Positions 1-6,529 are shown, counted from the first letter of the stretch. The stretch: DNA of 7,053 bases from Pseudomonadota bacterium (GCA_003242355.1 QGUH01000174.1:1-7053); one strand, 5' to 3'. A program made the numbers and translations. The notes: a model not told the origin generated them from the letters alone.

Positions 1-902
1 CGGTGTGTCGCCCCACGGATCCCGCGACGACGAGCGCGCTGTGGAGCGCGGTTCGCGGGGGAACGGCGCGTCCGTATTGCTCGCTTTTGGCTCGCGGCAT
101 GACGCGCCTGGATGCAGCGCCCGAGCAGGCGCTCGAGCTCGCCGAGCGCGCCGCGGCGCTCGACGTAAAAGACCCGGCGGCGCGGGTGCTCGAAGGGCGT
201 GCGTTGCTCCGGCTCGGCGATCTGGATGCAGCGCGGGAACGACTCGAGTCGGTGTTGCTCGCACCGGGGGCGCCTTCGGACGTCCGCGCGTTGCGCGAGC
301 TGGGAGTCGCGGCGATTCACCTCGGCCGATCCGCGACGGCGACCGCGGTCTATCGCCGCGTCGTTCCGCGCGCGGACTTCGCGAGCGATCGGTACTTCCG
401 ACGCACGGCCGTGCTCGAAGCGGCGAGCGTGCTCGCCGCGACGGGTCCGGACGGGGCTTCCGAAGCCGAGACGTACTTGACCGAGGCGCGTCGGAAAGCC
501 GAGGTGCCCGGCCTCGAGGACCTCACGCATGCCTTTCTCGCCCTCTGTCTGGACCGTCTCGGGCGCCGGGATCAGGCGCGCGTCGTCCTCGCGGGAGTGA
601 CCAATCCGTGGGGGCTCGAGCGATTCGCGTCGGCGCGGGACGTGGAGCGACTCGCGCGCGTCGTGCTCCCGGACCAAGGGCTCGAAGCGAGCGAGCAAGA
701 AGTGCGGGCGGTCATGCGGCGGCCCGAGCTCGGGATGCCCGTCTTGTGGGACGGCGAGCTGCACGCTGCGCTCGCGCTCGCGGCGCGTTCGGTGGATCCG
801 AAGCTCGCGCGGGCGCACCTTCGGGTCTACCTCGACGGGCCGGGCCGAAGCGGGCCGTGGGAGCCCTGGGCGCGTGGCTTGCTTCGCGATCTTGCGCGAT
901 AG
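1..902 (+). CDS. TPR-like helical repeat protein, 5'-truncated by window edge
   Basis: The first complete codon is at position 3 and the frame stays open to the TAG at 900-902, giving 299 visible residues. The GTG at position 3 could be read as a start, but no upstream sequence is visible, so the gene probably begins outside the window. The protein is almost all helical, with repeated A/L/G spacing typical of tetratricopeptide repeats: about residues 27-56, 59-88 (LEGRALLRLGDLDAARERL) and 94-121, with looser helices to about 200. The C-terminal part has a WD at 249-250 and a block Y276-L277...W286-x-P288-x-A290-R291 that recurs in the next gene. An ALW at 12-14 resembles the TLW that follows the signal peptide of the next protein, so perhaps only a signal peptide is missing. 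Cys2 could be near a cleavage site, but this cannot be judged here. TPR proteins are usually scaffolds; no enzymatic motif is seen and the partner is unknown. Confidence 0.75.
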   Translation, partial: VCRPTDPATTSALWSAVRGGTARPYCSLLARGMTRLDAAPEQALELAERAAALDVKDPAARVLEGRALLRLGDLDAARERLESVLLAPGAPSDVRALRELGVAAIHLGRSATATAVYRRVVPRADFASDRYFRRTAVLEAASVLAATGPDGASEAETYLTEARRKAEVPGLEDLTHAFLALCLDRLGRRDQARVVLAGVTNPWGLERFASARDVERLARVVLPDQGLEASEQEVRAVMRRPELGMPVLWDGELHAALALAARSVDPKLARAHLRVYLDGPGRSGPWEPWARGLLRDLAR

Positions 903-904
903 GG
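901..904 (+). promoter_or_regulatory. weak ribosome binding site of the second TPR gene
   Basis: AGGG overlaps the stop codon of the preceding gene and lies 7 nt before the ATG at 912. With a gap of only 9 nt between the two genes, it supports co-transcription and this choice of start. The match to the Shine-Dalgarno consensus is short. Confidence 0.4.
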
Positions 905-911
905 CCCCTTC

Positions 912-1895
912 ATGAGCGCTCGACGCGTCGTCACGCTCGCTGCTGCCGCCGTGCTCGCGGCGGCACCCGGGTTCGCGGCTCCGACCCTCTGGGAGCGGAC
1001 GCGCGATCCTGCGGCGGCGCGGGCCGAGCGCGCGCTCCGTCGTCTGGAGCGCATTTTCGACGGCGTGGTCCAGGCCGAGGGAGACCTGCAAATGATGCAG
1101 GATTTCCGCCTCGGGACGCTCGCCATCGCGGAGATGTCGGGGGCGCACGCGTTCACGCAACCCAGGCTGCGCCTGTTGCTCGCGCGCGTTCTCATCGAAG
1201 CGGACATTGGTCGCGAGGAGCAGGCCGCGGAGCTGGCGCGCGCGGTCCTCGACCGACTTGCCCCGGGTGAGGTGTGGCTCGAGGCCGAAGCGCGCGTCGT
1301 GCTCGCCGCGGCCGCGAAGACGCCGGAGGCGTCGCTTCGGGAGATCGCGCGGGCGCTTCCGCTCGCGTGGCACCCGGGCACTCGCTCGTCGTTGTTGCGA
1401 CGCCGCGCCGACGCCCACATGGCCCGCGGCGACGTGCTCGCGAGCGTGGCGGATTATCGGGCCGCGATCCCGGCGACGGGTTTCGCCGCCGAGAGCGCGC
1501 TGGCCCGTTTCGGGCTGGCGGTTGCCCTCGAGCGTTCGGGCAACCTGCCCGCGGCGCTCGAGGAGCTTCGGCTGGCGCGGCTGATAGCGCCTCGGGTACA
1601 CGGCGCCGAGCTCGGCGTGCTGTCCCTTCCGGGCGTCTTCGCTTTTCGGCCTTGGGACACCCATTACGCCATCGCTTTGGCCGAGCTGGGCGCGATACCC
1701 GGTGCGGCCGATACCAGCGCGGCAGCCCTTTCGTGCGAAAAGGCCATGGCGGGCTTCCAGGAGTACCTCGCGGCGGCGCCCCCGTCCGATTCGTGGTCGC
1801 CGGCCGCCAGGGCTCACCTGAAAGCCCTGGAGCCCACGTGCCGAACGCTTCGCGAGCAAGCGCCCCGCGTCGAGGACGACGAGCCGGAGGAATGA
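912..1895 (+). CDS. exported TPR-like protein, paralogue of the preceding gene
   Basis: This is a complete 327-residue protein. Residues 1-23 form a clear signal peptide: Arg4-Arg5, then an Ala/Val/Leu core, then a cleavage region around GFAA. The mature protein should therefore be periplasmic or secreted. It is helical, with TPR-like units at about 161-190 (RRRADAHMARGDVLASVADY) and 195-227 (GLAVALERSGNLPAALEELR). Cys274 and Cys310 are the only cysteines and could form a disulfide in the periplasm. The C-terminus is acidic (EDDEPEE). The stretch PWD (247-249) and the block Y285-L286...W295-x-P297-x-A299-R300 match the preceding gene, which lies 9 nt upstream on the same strand. The two are probably an operon of diverged duplicates. 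No catalytic motif is visible. A scaffold or envelope-assembly role is only an inference from the TPR fold and export signal. The next gene is convergent, 18 nt away. Confidence 0.82.
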   Translation: MSARRVVTLAAAAVLAAAPGFAAPTLWERTRDPAAARAERALRRLERIFDGVVQAEGDLQMMQDFRLGTLAIAEMSGAHAFTQPRLRLLLARVLIEADIGREEQAAELARAVLDRLAPGEVWLEAEARVVLAAAAKTPEASLREIARALPLAWHPGTRSSLLRRRADAHMARGDVLASVADYRAAIPATGFAAESALARFGLAVALERSGNLPAALEELRLARLIAPRVHGAELGVLSLPGVFAFRPWDTHYAIALAELGAIPGAADTSAAALSCEKAMAGFQEYLAAAPPSDSWSPAARAHLKALEPTCRTLREQAPRVEDDEPEE

Positions 1896-1913
1896 CTCCC
1901 GCTCGCGGTCTGC

Positions 1914-3029
1914 TCAAACCGGATTGGCAAGCGGGCGCGAGCGCAGAATGCGGCTCACACTCTCGGCGTCCTCCACCGATTCGAACACGGGGCGGAGGTG
2001 CGGGCCGCGACCGAGCTCACCGAACGCTCCGCTCGTCGCGACCGCCCGGGCGCGCGGACCGTCGAGGATGAGAAAAACGTCCCGGAAGCCGTCGCGCGAG
2101 GGCGCCTCGATCACATCGACGATCCGCGAGCGATCGAGGTGGAGCTCCTCGTGGCGCCGTTGAATGAGCACGCGCTTGTTCGTGACGAGGTAGCGCGTGT
2201 CCTTTGCGAGCATCCCGGGGCGCACGACGGCGTCGTACAGGAGGTAGCCGGCGATGACGAGCAGCAGCAGAACGGCGAGCCCCATGCCGAACGCCAGCGC
2301 GACGAACGAGAACCCCGGTGTCACGAACGCGGGACGGAGCTCCGAAAGCGTCTCGAGCCCGCGACTGATCATGCGCCCGACCGCGAGGAGAAGAAACGCG
2401 GCGATGGTGAGCAGGAGCCACTCGCGCTGCCCGTGCGGAAGATAGGCCCGCGCCGTTGGGCGCGAGCGCGCGCTCCACACGATCTGCTCGCCCTCGTCGA
2501 GGCGCTGGCCTACGGGGCGTTCTCCTTGACCAACGGGTGCGAGCGCTTCGGCGCCGCGGATGATTGCCCAGACGCGATCGGGGGCGAGCAATCCGGGGAG
2601 CGTGAGGCGCAACCGGCGCCGGAGCGCGCCGGTGGGCACCGCGCGCACGACCTCGAGATCGCCGACGTTCGGGACGTCCTTCCGCCAGTAGATGCGCGCG
2701 AAGCTGATCGCGTTTCGCTCGATGCTCCGCGAAAACGGACCGTACTTGACGATCACGTGCGAGTCGGTGACGAGGTAGCGCGCACCGGAGAGCCAGCGTT
2801 TGGGCACCTGGAACAGGAGCACACCGAGCGCGATGCACCACACGCTGAAGGCGAGGGGCGCCGCGAATCCAGTCCCCAGGGTGACGGCGATCACCGCCGC
2901 GAACGACGCCGCGATCACCGCGACGACGAAGGCGACGAGCGCGATCGCGCGCAAGAACGCGGGAGTGCGGGGGACGTGCGGCCGGCCTTGCCAGACGATC
3001 CTCTCGTTGAACAGCGAGTCGCGGGGCAC
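1914..3029 (-). CDS. membrane protein with two tandem bacterial PH-like (DUF304/bPH2-type) modules
   Basis: The proposed start is the GTG at 3029-3027, giving 371 residues. It lies 6 nt after a strong GAGGTG Shine-Dalgarno sequence. The frame is open further, to 3146, but those extra 39 residues are low-hydrophobicity and have no comparable ribosome site. The protein has two similar halves. Half 1 has ERIVW (9-13), two membrane helices (about 26-51 and 55-75) and a PH-like strand region starting with RYLVT (84-88) and running to about 160. Half 2 has EQIVW (181-185), two membrane helices (about 204-220 and 241-264) and a second PH-like region starting with RYLVT (279-283) and running to about 365. 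The order 'IVW, helix hairpin, RYLVT' is typical of small bacterial PH-domain membrane proteins of the DUF304/YdbS-YdbT type. Their biochemical function is largely unknown, though membrane stress or envelope roles have been suggested. It is transcribed alone, away from the neighbouring - strand operon. Confidence is high for a real gene and moderate for the family. Confidence 0.83.
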   Translation of the reverse strand: MPRDSLFNERIVWQGRPHVPRTPAFLRAIALVAFVVAVIAASFAAVIAVTLGTGFAAPLAFSVWCIALGVLLFQVPKRWLSGARYLVTDSHVIVKYGPFSRSIERNAISFARIYWRKDVPNVGDLEVVRAVPTGALRRRLRLTLPGLLAPDRVWAIIRGAEALAPVGQGERPVGQRLDEGEQIVWSARSRPTARAYLPHGQREWLLLTIAAFLLLAVGRMISRGLETLSELRPAFVTPGFSFVALAFGMGLAVLLLLVIAGYLLYDAVVRPGMLAKDTRYLVTNKRVLIQRRHEELHLDRSRIVDVIEAPSRDGFRDVFLILDGPRARAVATSGAFGELGRGPHLRPVFESVEDAESVSRILRSRPLANPV

Positions 3030-3035
3030 GGGCGG

Positions 3036-3041
3036 CACCTC
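3036..3041 (-). promoter_or_regulatory. strong Shine-Dalgarno sequence deciding the start of the PH-like gene
   Basis: Read on the - strand this is GAGGTG, a six-base match to the 16S anti-Shine-Dalgarno complement. It sits 6 nt before the GTG at 3029-3027. It is the best ribosome site in the window and argues against the 39-residue longer reading frame. Confidence 0.6.
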
Positions 3042-3075
3042 AAAAATCGTAACGAGCCAATTGAACCATAACTTC
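3041..3075 (-). promoter_or_regulatory. AT-rich patch, candidate promoter region of the PH-like gene
   Basis: This is the most A/T-rich stretch in the window. On the - strand it contains TTACGAT (TACGAT matches 4 of 6 bases of a -10 box) just upstream of the ribosome site. I find no convincing -35 element at 16-18 nt. It is called only from composition and from its position ahead of the PH-like gene. Confidence 0.3.
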
Positions 3076-3180
3076 AGTCCCGCCGCGGAGCGAGGCCTCG
3101 AGCTCCATAGCGAGCAGTGTGCCGCCCCGGTCGAACCCAGGAGCATCGACCATTCTCGGGATCAGTACCCGCGCCGCGCG

Positions 3181-3215
3181 AAAACGGACCGCGCACGAAC
3201 GAGCGCGCAGTCCGT
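3181..3215 (-). terminator. likely intrinsic terminator of the coiled-coil/lipoprotein operon
   Basis: On the - strand, ACGGAC (3215-3210) pairs with GTCCGT (3189-3184), and inside it GCGCG/CGCGC adds five pairs. There is a 2-nt bulge (3208-3209) and an 8-nt loop (3195-3202). The stem is followed by a short T run (TTTT at 3184-3181, the first T also in the stem). It begins 19 nt after the lipoprotein stop codon. The T run is short, so termination may be partial. Confidence 0.55.
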
Positions 3216-3234
3216 CCAGTGTGGCTGGAGTGGC

Positions 3235-4332
3235 TCACCCCGTGGTCGGCGCGATGAAGACCACCTCGAGGCGGGCGTTCCGTTCCGCGGCACCCGGCGC
3301 ATCCGGCGCGATCACGGGCGAGGCATCTCCGCCGAGGGCCGTCTCGACCTTGGGCGCGCCGCCTTGTCGCAGCGCGTTTGCAGCGGCGTCGAGCCGCCGC
3401 CGTTCGCGCACGCCGCCCGTCCCTTGGGCGGTGTGCAGTACGAGCAGCACCGGAAACTCGGGGTGCGCCTGCGCCACCTGCGCCAGGGCTCGAAGCTGCT
3501 CGGCCGTTTTGGCCTCGAGCGCGTCGGCGTCGGTGAACGCACGGCGGAGGGTGACGACGACCCCTCGGTCGTCGCGCACCGGAGAAAGCTCTGCGCGGGA
3601 GAGCTTTTCGAGGAGCGCGTCGGCAGCGCCTCCAGCGGAGTTCTGGGCGGTCCGCGGGCGGCGGACGTCGGACAGCTCCGCGAGGCACCGCGAGCGCAGC
3701 CGCATCGCCGCATCGATCGGCGCAGGAAGGGGGCGGCGGGCGAGCTCGCCGTCGAGCGTGTCGAGCTCGCGCAGCGCGGCGACGACCCCAGGACGGTTTG
3801 CAGACAAAAGCTCGGCCGAAGCACAGAGGAGACGCGCCTCGAGCGCGAGCGCCCGCGCGGCATCCAACCGGGCAAGCTCCCGATCGCGCGACGCGGGACG
3901 GTTCGTCGGCAAGGGCAGCGTGTCGCGCAGCACCCGAGCCCGAAGCTCGAGCGCCTCGGCCTCCGCGAGCTCGCGTCGTTGTTGCTGCTCCAGCGTGAAC
4001 AGCTCGCGCTCCGCTTGGGCGAGGCGCGCTTCTGCGGCTCCCTGCCGCGCCTCCGCAGCGGCGAGCCGCGTGAGGATGACCGCGTGCTCGAACGCGGCGA
4101 CCGCATGCTCTGCCAGGATCTGGGCGCTCTCCACGTCTCCGGATTCGTGCGCTTCCTGCGCGCGCTCGAGGAGCGCCTCGGCGTGCGCCAGGGCTTGGGG
4201 CGCACGCTCTGCAGCCGTCCGAACGGCGGGGCTTTCGCGCACCTGCTCCGCTTCGGCGAGCGCGGGCGGCTTCGGCAAGGTTGCGCTGCAGCCGGTCAAC
4301 GAGAGCAGGCCGAGGAGGGCGAGGCGCTTCAC
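3235..4332 (-). CDS. outer-membrane lipoprotein with DUF4398-like helical region and degenerate OmpA-like C-terminal domain
   Basis: The start is the GTG at 4332-4330, giving 365 residues. It yields a short lipoprotein signal peptide with lipobox LTGC at 12-15, and Cys15 is the predicted acylated residue. Ser16 at +2 fits outer-membrane sorting under the enterobacterial Lol rule. The frame is open further upstream, but that part overlaps the preceding gene and has no signal peptide. Residues 25-135 are an Ala/Glu/Arg-rich helix, including AHAEALLERAQEAHESGDVE, of the kind found in DUF4398 proteins and probably a coiled coil. Residues 247-365 resemble the OmpA C-terminal domain: GVVVTL strand (257-262), long helix, PVLLVLH strand (about 294-300) and a final RLEVVFI strand (354-360). 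The two residues that bind diaminopimelate in OmpA domains appear to be alanines (see findings). The gene overlaps the upstream gene by 4 nt (GTGA) and ends at a likely terminator. Peptidoglycan tethering would be the usual role but is doubtful here. Confidence 0.82.
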   Translation of the reverse strand: MKRLALLGLLSLTGCSATLPKPPALAEAEQVRESPAVRTAAERAPQALAHAEALLERAQEAHESGDVESAQILAEHAVAAFEHAVILTRLAAAEARQGAAEARLAQAERELFTLEQQQRRELAEAEALELRARVLRDTLPLPTNRPASRDRELARLDAARALALEARLLCASAELLSANRPGVVAALRELDTLDGELARRPLPAPIDAAMRLRSRCLAELSDVRRPRTAQNSAGGAADALLEKLSRAELSPVRDDRGVVVTLRRAFTDADALEAKTAEQLRALAQVAQAHPEFPVLLVLHTAQGTGGVRERRRLDAAANALRQGGAPKVETALGGDASPVIAPDAPGAAERNARLEVVFIAPTTG

Positions 4333-5018
4333 CGGGGGCTCACTCGGGGCTGAGGGGAAACAGAGGAGGGTGTAGGTGCGGAGCCGCGCTCCTTCTCCAC
4401 GGCTTGGAGTTGTTCGGCGGCGCGCCCACGGCGTGCGACGGTTTGCTCGAGCAACGCCTGCGCGCGCATGGCGCGGCGTTCGACGTCGCTCGTTCGCCGT
4501 TCCACCTTGCGCAGCGAGCGCTCGGCGGTGACGGCGCGCACGAGGTCCGTTCCCGCCTGGGCGAGTTGCAGGGCGAGCGCCTCGAGCAGTTGAGCCCGCG
4601 CGTGCTGGCCCGCCGCGCGGGCGCGCTCTGCGCGGGTGAGCGCGTTCCTGCCGCGGTCGATGAAACTCTGCGCCAGCGCTCGGTGATCGGGCACCCCCTC
4701 CAGCGTGCGCAGCAGGCCTTCGGCTTCGGTTGCGCGAGGTCCGACGGCCCTGGCGCCGGGTACCGAAGCGTCGGGGCGCGCCGAGCTCGGCGGCGTGGGG
4801 CCTGCTGCGCCTGGGGTCTCCGACGCTGGCGTCGCCGATAGGGGGGCGGCGGGGGGCGCCGGGGCCGTTGCGCCTGCGGGCTCGGGCGGAGCCTTCGGCT
4901 CGCTCGCGGACTGCGCGGCGGGTTTCGGCGCCGTCGCGCCGGGCTCTGCGCGGGCCTCCGCCACCCATGCTCCGGTGAGAGCGAGTGCGAGGATCGCGGC
5001 AAGAGCTCGGGATCTCAC
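4329..5018 (-). CDS. secreted periplasmic protein with Pro/Ala-rich linker and coiled coil
   Basis: From the GTG at 5018-5016 the protein is 229 residues. Residues 1-24 form a classical signal peptide: Arg2 and Arg4, an Ala/Leu core and a cleavage site ARA|E. Residues 25-97 are rich in Pro, Ala, Ser and Thr and should be an extended linker. Residues 98-211 are charged and helical, probably a coiled coil, for example SLRKVERRTSDVERRAMRAQ and the following QALLEQTVARR region. The tail (213-229) is again Pro/Ser-rich. No good Shine-Dalgarno sequence precedes this GTG. TTG codons in frame at 5030 and 5054 are alternative starts and would only lengthen the basic N-terminus. The stop overlaps the start of the lipoprotein gene (GTGA), so the two are almost certainly translationally coupled. 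The linker plus coiled coil suggests a periplasm-spanning spacer or partner of that lipoprotein. I do not recognise a named family. Confidence 0.75.
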   Translation of the reverse strand: MRSRALAAILALALTGAWVAEARAEPGATAPKPAAQSASEPKAPPEPAGATAPAPPAAPLSATPASETPGAAGPTPPSSARPDASVPGARAVGPRATEAEGLLRTLEGVPDHRALAQSFIDRGRNALTRAERARAAGQHARAQLLEALALQLAQAGTDLVRAVTAERSLRKVERRTSDVERRAMRAQALLEQTVARRGRAAEQLQAVEKERGSAPTPSSVSPQPRVSPR

Positions 5019-5108
5019 GGGTCGAACCAAGCCACGCGGCCGCGGCGCGGTCAAGGGCCCTCGTGCTCGCTCCGTGCTCGCGCTATACGCGGCACGAGGC
5101 GCCGAACG
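5019..5108. promoter_or_regulatory. divergent intergenic control region with 11-bp-period direct repeat
   Basis: These 90 bp separate the - strand envelope operon from the + strand deaminase-ddl operon and should hold both promoters. CGTGCTCGC occurs at 5062-5070 and 5073-5081, a period of one helical turn. TATACG (5084-5089) lies just downstream and matches 4 of 6 bases of a -10 box for the + strand. The expected -35 position (about 5061-5066) falls in the repeat and does not resemble TTGACA. GAGG at 5096-5099 is a ribosome site 9 nt before the ATG at 5109. On the - strand a TTGACC (5054-5049) resembles a -35 box, but no -10 follows at the right distance. Confidence 0.4.
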
Positions 5109-5555
5109 ATGGAACGACGCAGGCGAGCAAGCTGGGATGAGTACTTCATGTCGATCGCGCGCGAGGTGGCGAGTCGCTCCACGTGTGACCGCAAACACGT
5201 CGGCGCCGTCATCGTGCGCGACCGCATGATCCTGGCGACGGGGTACAACGGTTCGATTCGCGGACTGTCGCACTGTGACGACGAGGGCCATTTGATGGAA
5301 GACGGCCATTGCGTGCGCACGGTGCATGCCGAGGCGAACGCCATCGTTCAGGCAGCGCGAAATGGCGTGCGCGTGGATCAAGGCGACATCTACATCACCG
5401 CATCGCCGTGCTTCGGCTGCTTCAAGTTGATCGCGAACGCCGGCCTTCGCCGTGTCGTTTACGGCGAGTTTTACCGCGACGACCGCATCTACGAGTTGAG
5501 TGAGCAGCTGGGCATTCACCTCGAGCACCTCAAGCTCGGAGAACCCACGCCATGA
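5109..5555 (+). CDS. deoxycytidylate (dCMP) deaminase family protein
   Basis: This is a complete 148-residue zinc-dependent deaminase, a usual length for the dCMP deaminase (ComEB-like) family. It converts dCMP to dUMP, feeding thymidylate synthesis in the cytoplasm. The N-terminus WDEYFMSIAREVASRSTC (9-26), the core VGAVIV (31-36), and ILATGYNG (41-48) are characteristic. The catalytic zinc motif is complete: HAE at 73-75 (His ligand and proton-shuttling Glu) and PCFGC at 100-104 (two Cys ligands). A second cluster, H55, C56, H61, H67 and C68, lies where T4-type dCMP deaminases carry extra metal-binding residues. The ATG at 5109 has a GAGG site 9 nt upstream. An ATG at 5148 (Met14) is too far inside the conserved region. 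The gene overlaps ddl by 4 nt (ATGA). A related cytidine-type deaminase acting on another substrate is possible but less likely. Confidence 0.92.
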   Translation: MERRRRASWDEYFMSIAREVASRSTCDRKHVGAVIVRDRMILATGYNGSIRGLSHCDDEGHLMEDGHCVRTVHAEANAIVQAARNGVRVDQGDIYITASPCFGCFKLIANAGLRRVVYGEFYRDDRIYELSEQLGIHLEHLKLGEPTP

Positions 5556-6529
5556 GCGTCGTTGCGGTGATTGCGGGAGGGCCGAGCGTCGAAGCCGCGG
5601 TGAGCCGTGCGAGCGCGCGCGGCGTCAGTGAGGCGCTCTCGCGTTCGGGGCACTCGCCGAGCGTGATCGAGCTCGACGCGGATCTGCCGAGCGCGCTCGC
5701 GCGCTCGCGGCCCGACGTCGTCTTTCCGGTGACCCACGGAGCGCTCGGGGAGGACGGGTGTTTGCAGGGGCTCCTCGAGGTGCTCGATCTTCCATACGTC
5801 GGCTCGGGCGTTCTCGCGAGCGCGCTCGCAGCGAGCAAGCCGCACGCGAAGGTCGCGTTTCGAGCGGCGGGATTGCCGCTCGCCGCCGACGCCGTGGTGG
5901 CCCGCGGCGAGGATTTCGCGACGCGCGTCGCCGAGATTCGTCGCGCGCTCGGTCGAGCCCTCGTCGTCAAACCCGCGGACGGAGGCTCTGCGATCGGCGT
6001 TTCCGTGATCGAGGACGCCGAGCCGGACAGCGCGGTTCACCAGGCGCTCGAGCGCGCGCTCGCGACCAGTCCCACGGCGCTCGTGGAGAGCCGCGTCCGC
6101 GGTATCGAGGTCACCTGCGCCGTGCTCGAGGAGGGCGGCCGCCCGCGCGCGCTGCCGCTCGTGCTGATCCGTCCCAAGCTCGCGGGGTTTTACGATTTCA
6201 CCTCGAAGTACCGCGCTGGCGGGAGCGATCACGTCTGCCCCGCGCCCCTGTCCGAGCGGGTCACGACGGCCATCCAGCGCGCTGCCATCGACGCGCACCG
6301 CGCGCTCGGCTGCCGCGATCTGTCGCGCGTGGACTTCATCGTGGACGAGGAGCGTGAGTCTTTCATCGTGCTGGAGGTGAACACGCTGCCGGGAATGACC
6401 GCGACGAGCTTGTTTCCGGAAGCGGCTGCCGCCTCCGGCATTCCGTTCGAAGGCTTGTGCGACCTGCTCGTGAAGAACGCGCTCGGTCGCCCTCGGCGCG
6501 CAACACCGAAAGCGCCGGAAATGCCGTGA
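5552..6529 (+). CDS. ddl: D-alanine-D-alanine ligase
   Basis: This 325-residue ATP-grasp enzyme joins two D-Ala at the expense of ATP, making the dipeptide that MurF adds to the peptidoglycan precursor in the cytoplasm. Length is normal for the family. Motifs in order: GGPSVE at 9-14 (Glu14 matches the catalytic Glu), HGALGEDGCLQG at 62-73, PYVGSGVLASALAASK at 81-96, VVKPADGGSAIGVS at 138-151 (Ser146 matches the catalytic Ser), and FYDFTSKY at 213-220. Further on are SRVDF at 258-262 (Arg259, Asp261) and LEVNTLPGMT at 274-283 (metal ligands Glu275, Asn277). Tyr220 is the residue type found in true D-Ala-D-Ala ligases; VanA-type D-Ala-D-Lac ligases have Phe there. The start ATG overlaps the deaminase stop, so translation is coupled. 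The gene is outside a dcw (mur/fts) cluster as far as the window shows. A convergent gene ends 10 nt downstream. Confidence 0.96.
   Translation: MSVVAVIAGGPSVEAAVSRASARGVSEALSRSGHSPSVIELDADLPSALARSRPDVVFPVTHGALGEDGCLQGLLEVLDLPYVGSGVLASALAASKPHAKVAFRAAGLPLAADAVVARGEDFATRVAEIRRALGRALVVKPADGGSAIGVSVIEDAEPDSAVHQALERALATSPTALVESRVRGIEVTCAVLEEGGRPRALPLVLIRPKLAGFYDFTSKYRAGGSDHVCPAPLSERVTTAIQRAAIDAHRALGCRDLSRVDFIVDEERESFIVLEVNTLPGMTATSLFPEAAAASGIPFEGLCDLLVKNALGRPRRATPKAPEMP

Noticed and set aside
5..1270. Second-frame reading across both TPR genes (421 codons)
   Set aside because: It is Arg/Gly/Ala-rich, crosses a gene boundary, and has no recognisable repeats; the TPR pattern and signal peptide are in the other frame.
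1900..1943. Inverted repeat CGCTCGCG / CGCGAGCG between the convergent genes as a possible terminator
   Set aside because: The arms are 8 bp with a 28-nt loop and no T run, one arm is in coding sequence, and these words are abundant throughout the window.
2800..4375. Long open frames on the + strand opposite the lipoprotein and PH-like genes
   Set aside because: Their products are Arg/Ala/Ser-rich with no signal peptide or motif, while the opposite strand shows a lipobox, membrane helices and coupled starts.
4340..5002. Alternative - strand frame in place of the coiled-coil protein
   Set aside because: Its product is Arg/Pro/Ser-rich without a signal peptide. The chosen frame has a signal peptide, a coiled coil and a GTGA junction.
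5049..5054. TTGACC on the - strand as a -35 box for the envelope operon
   Set aside because: No acceptable -10 box follows at 16-18 nt; the bases there are CTTGGT.
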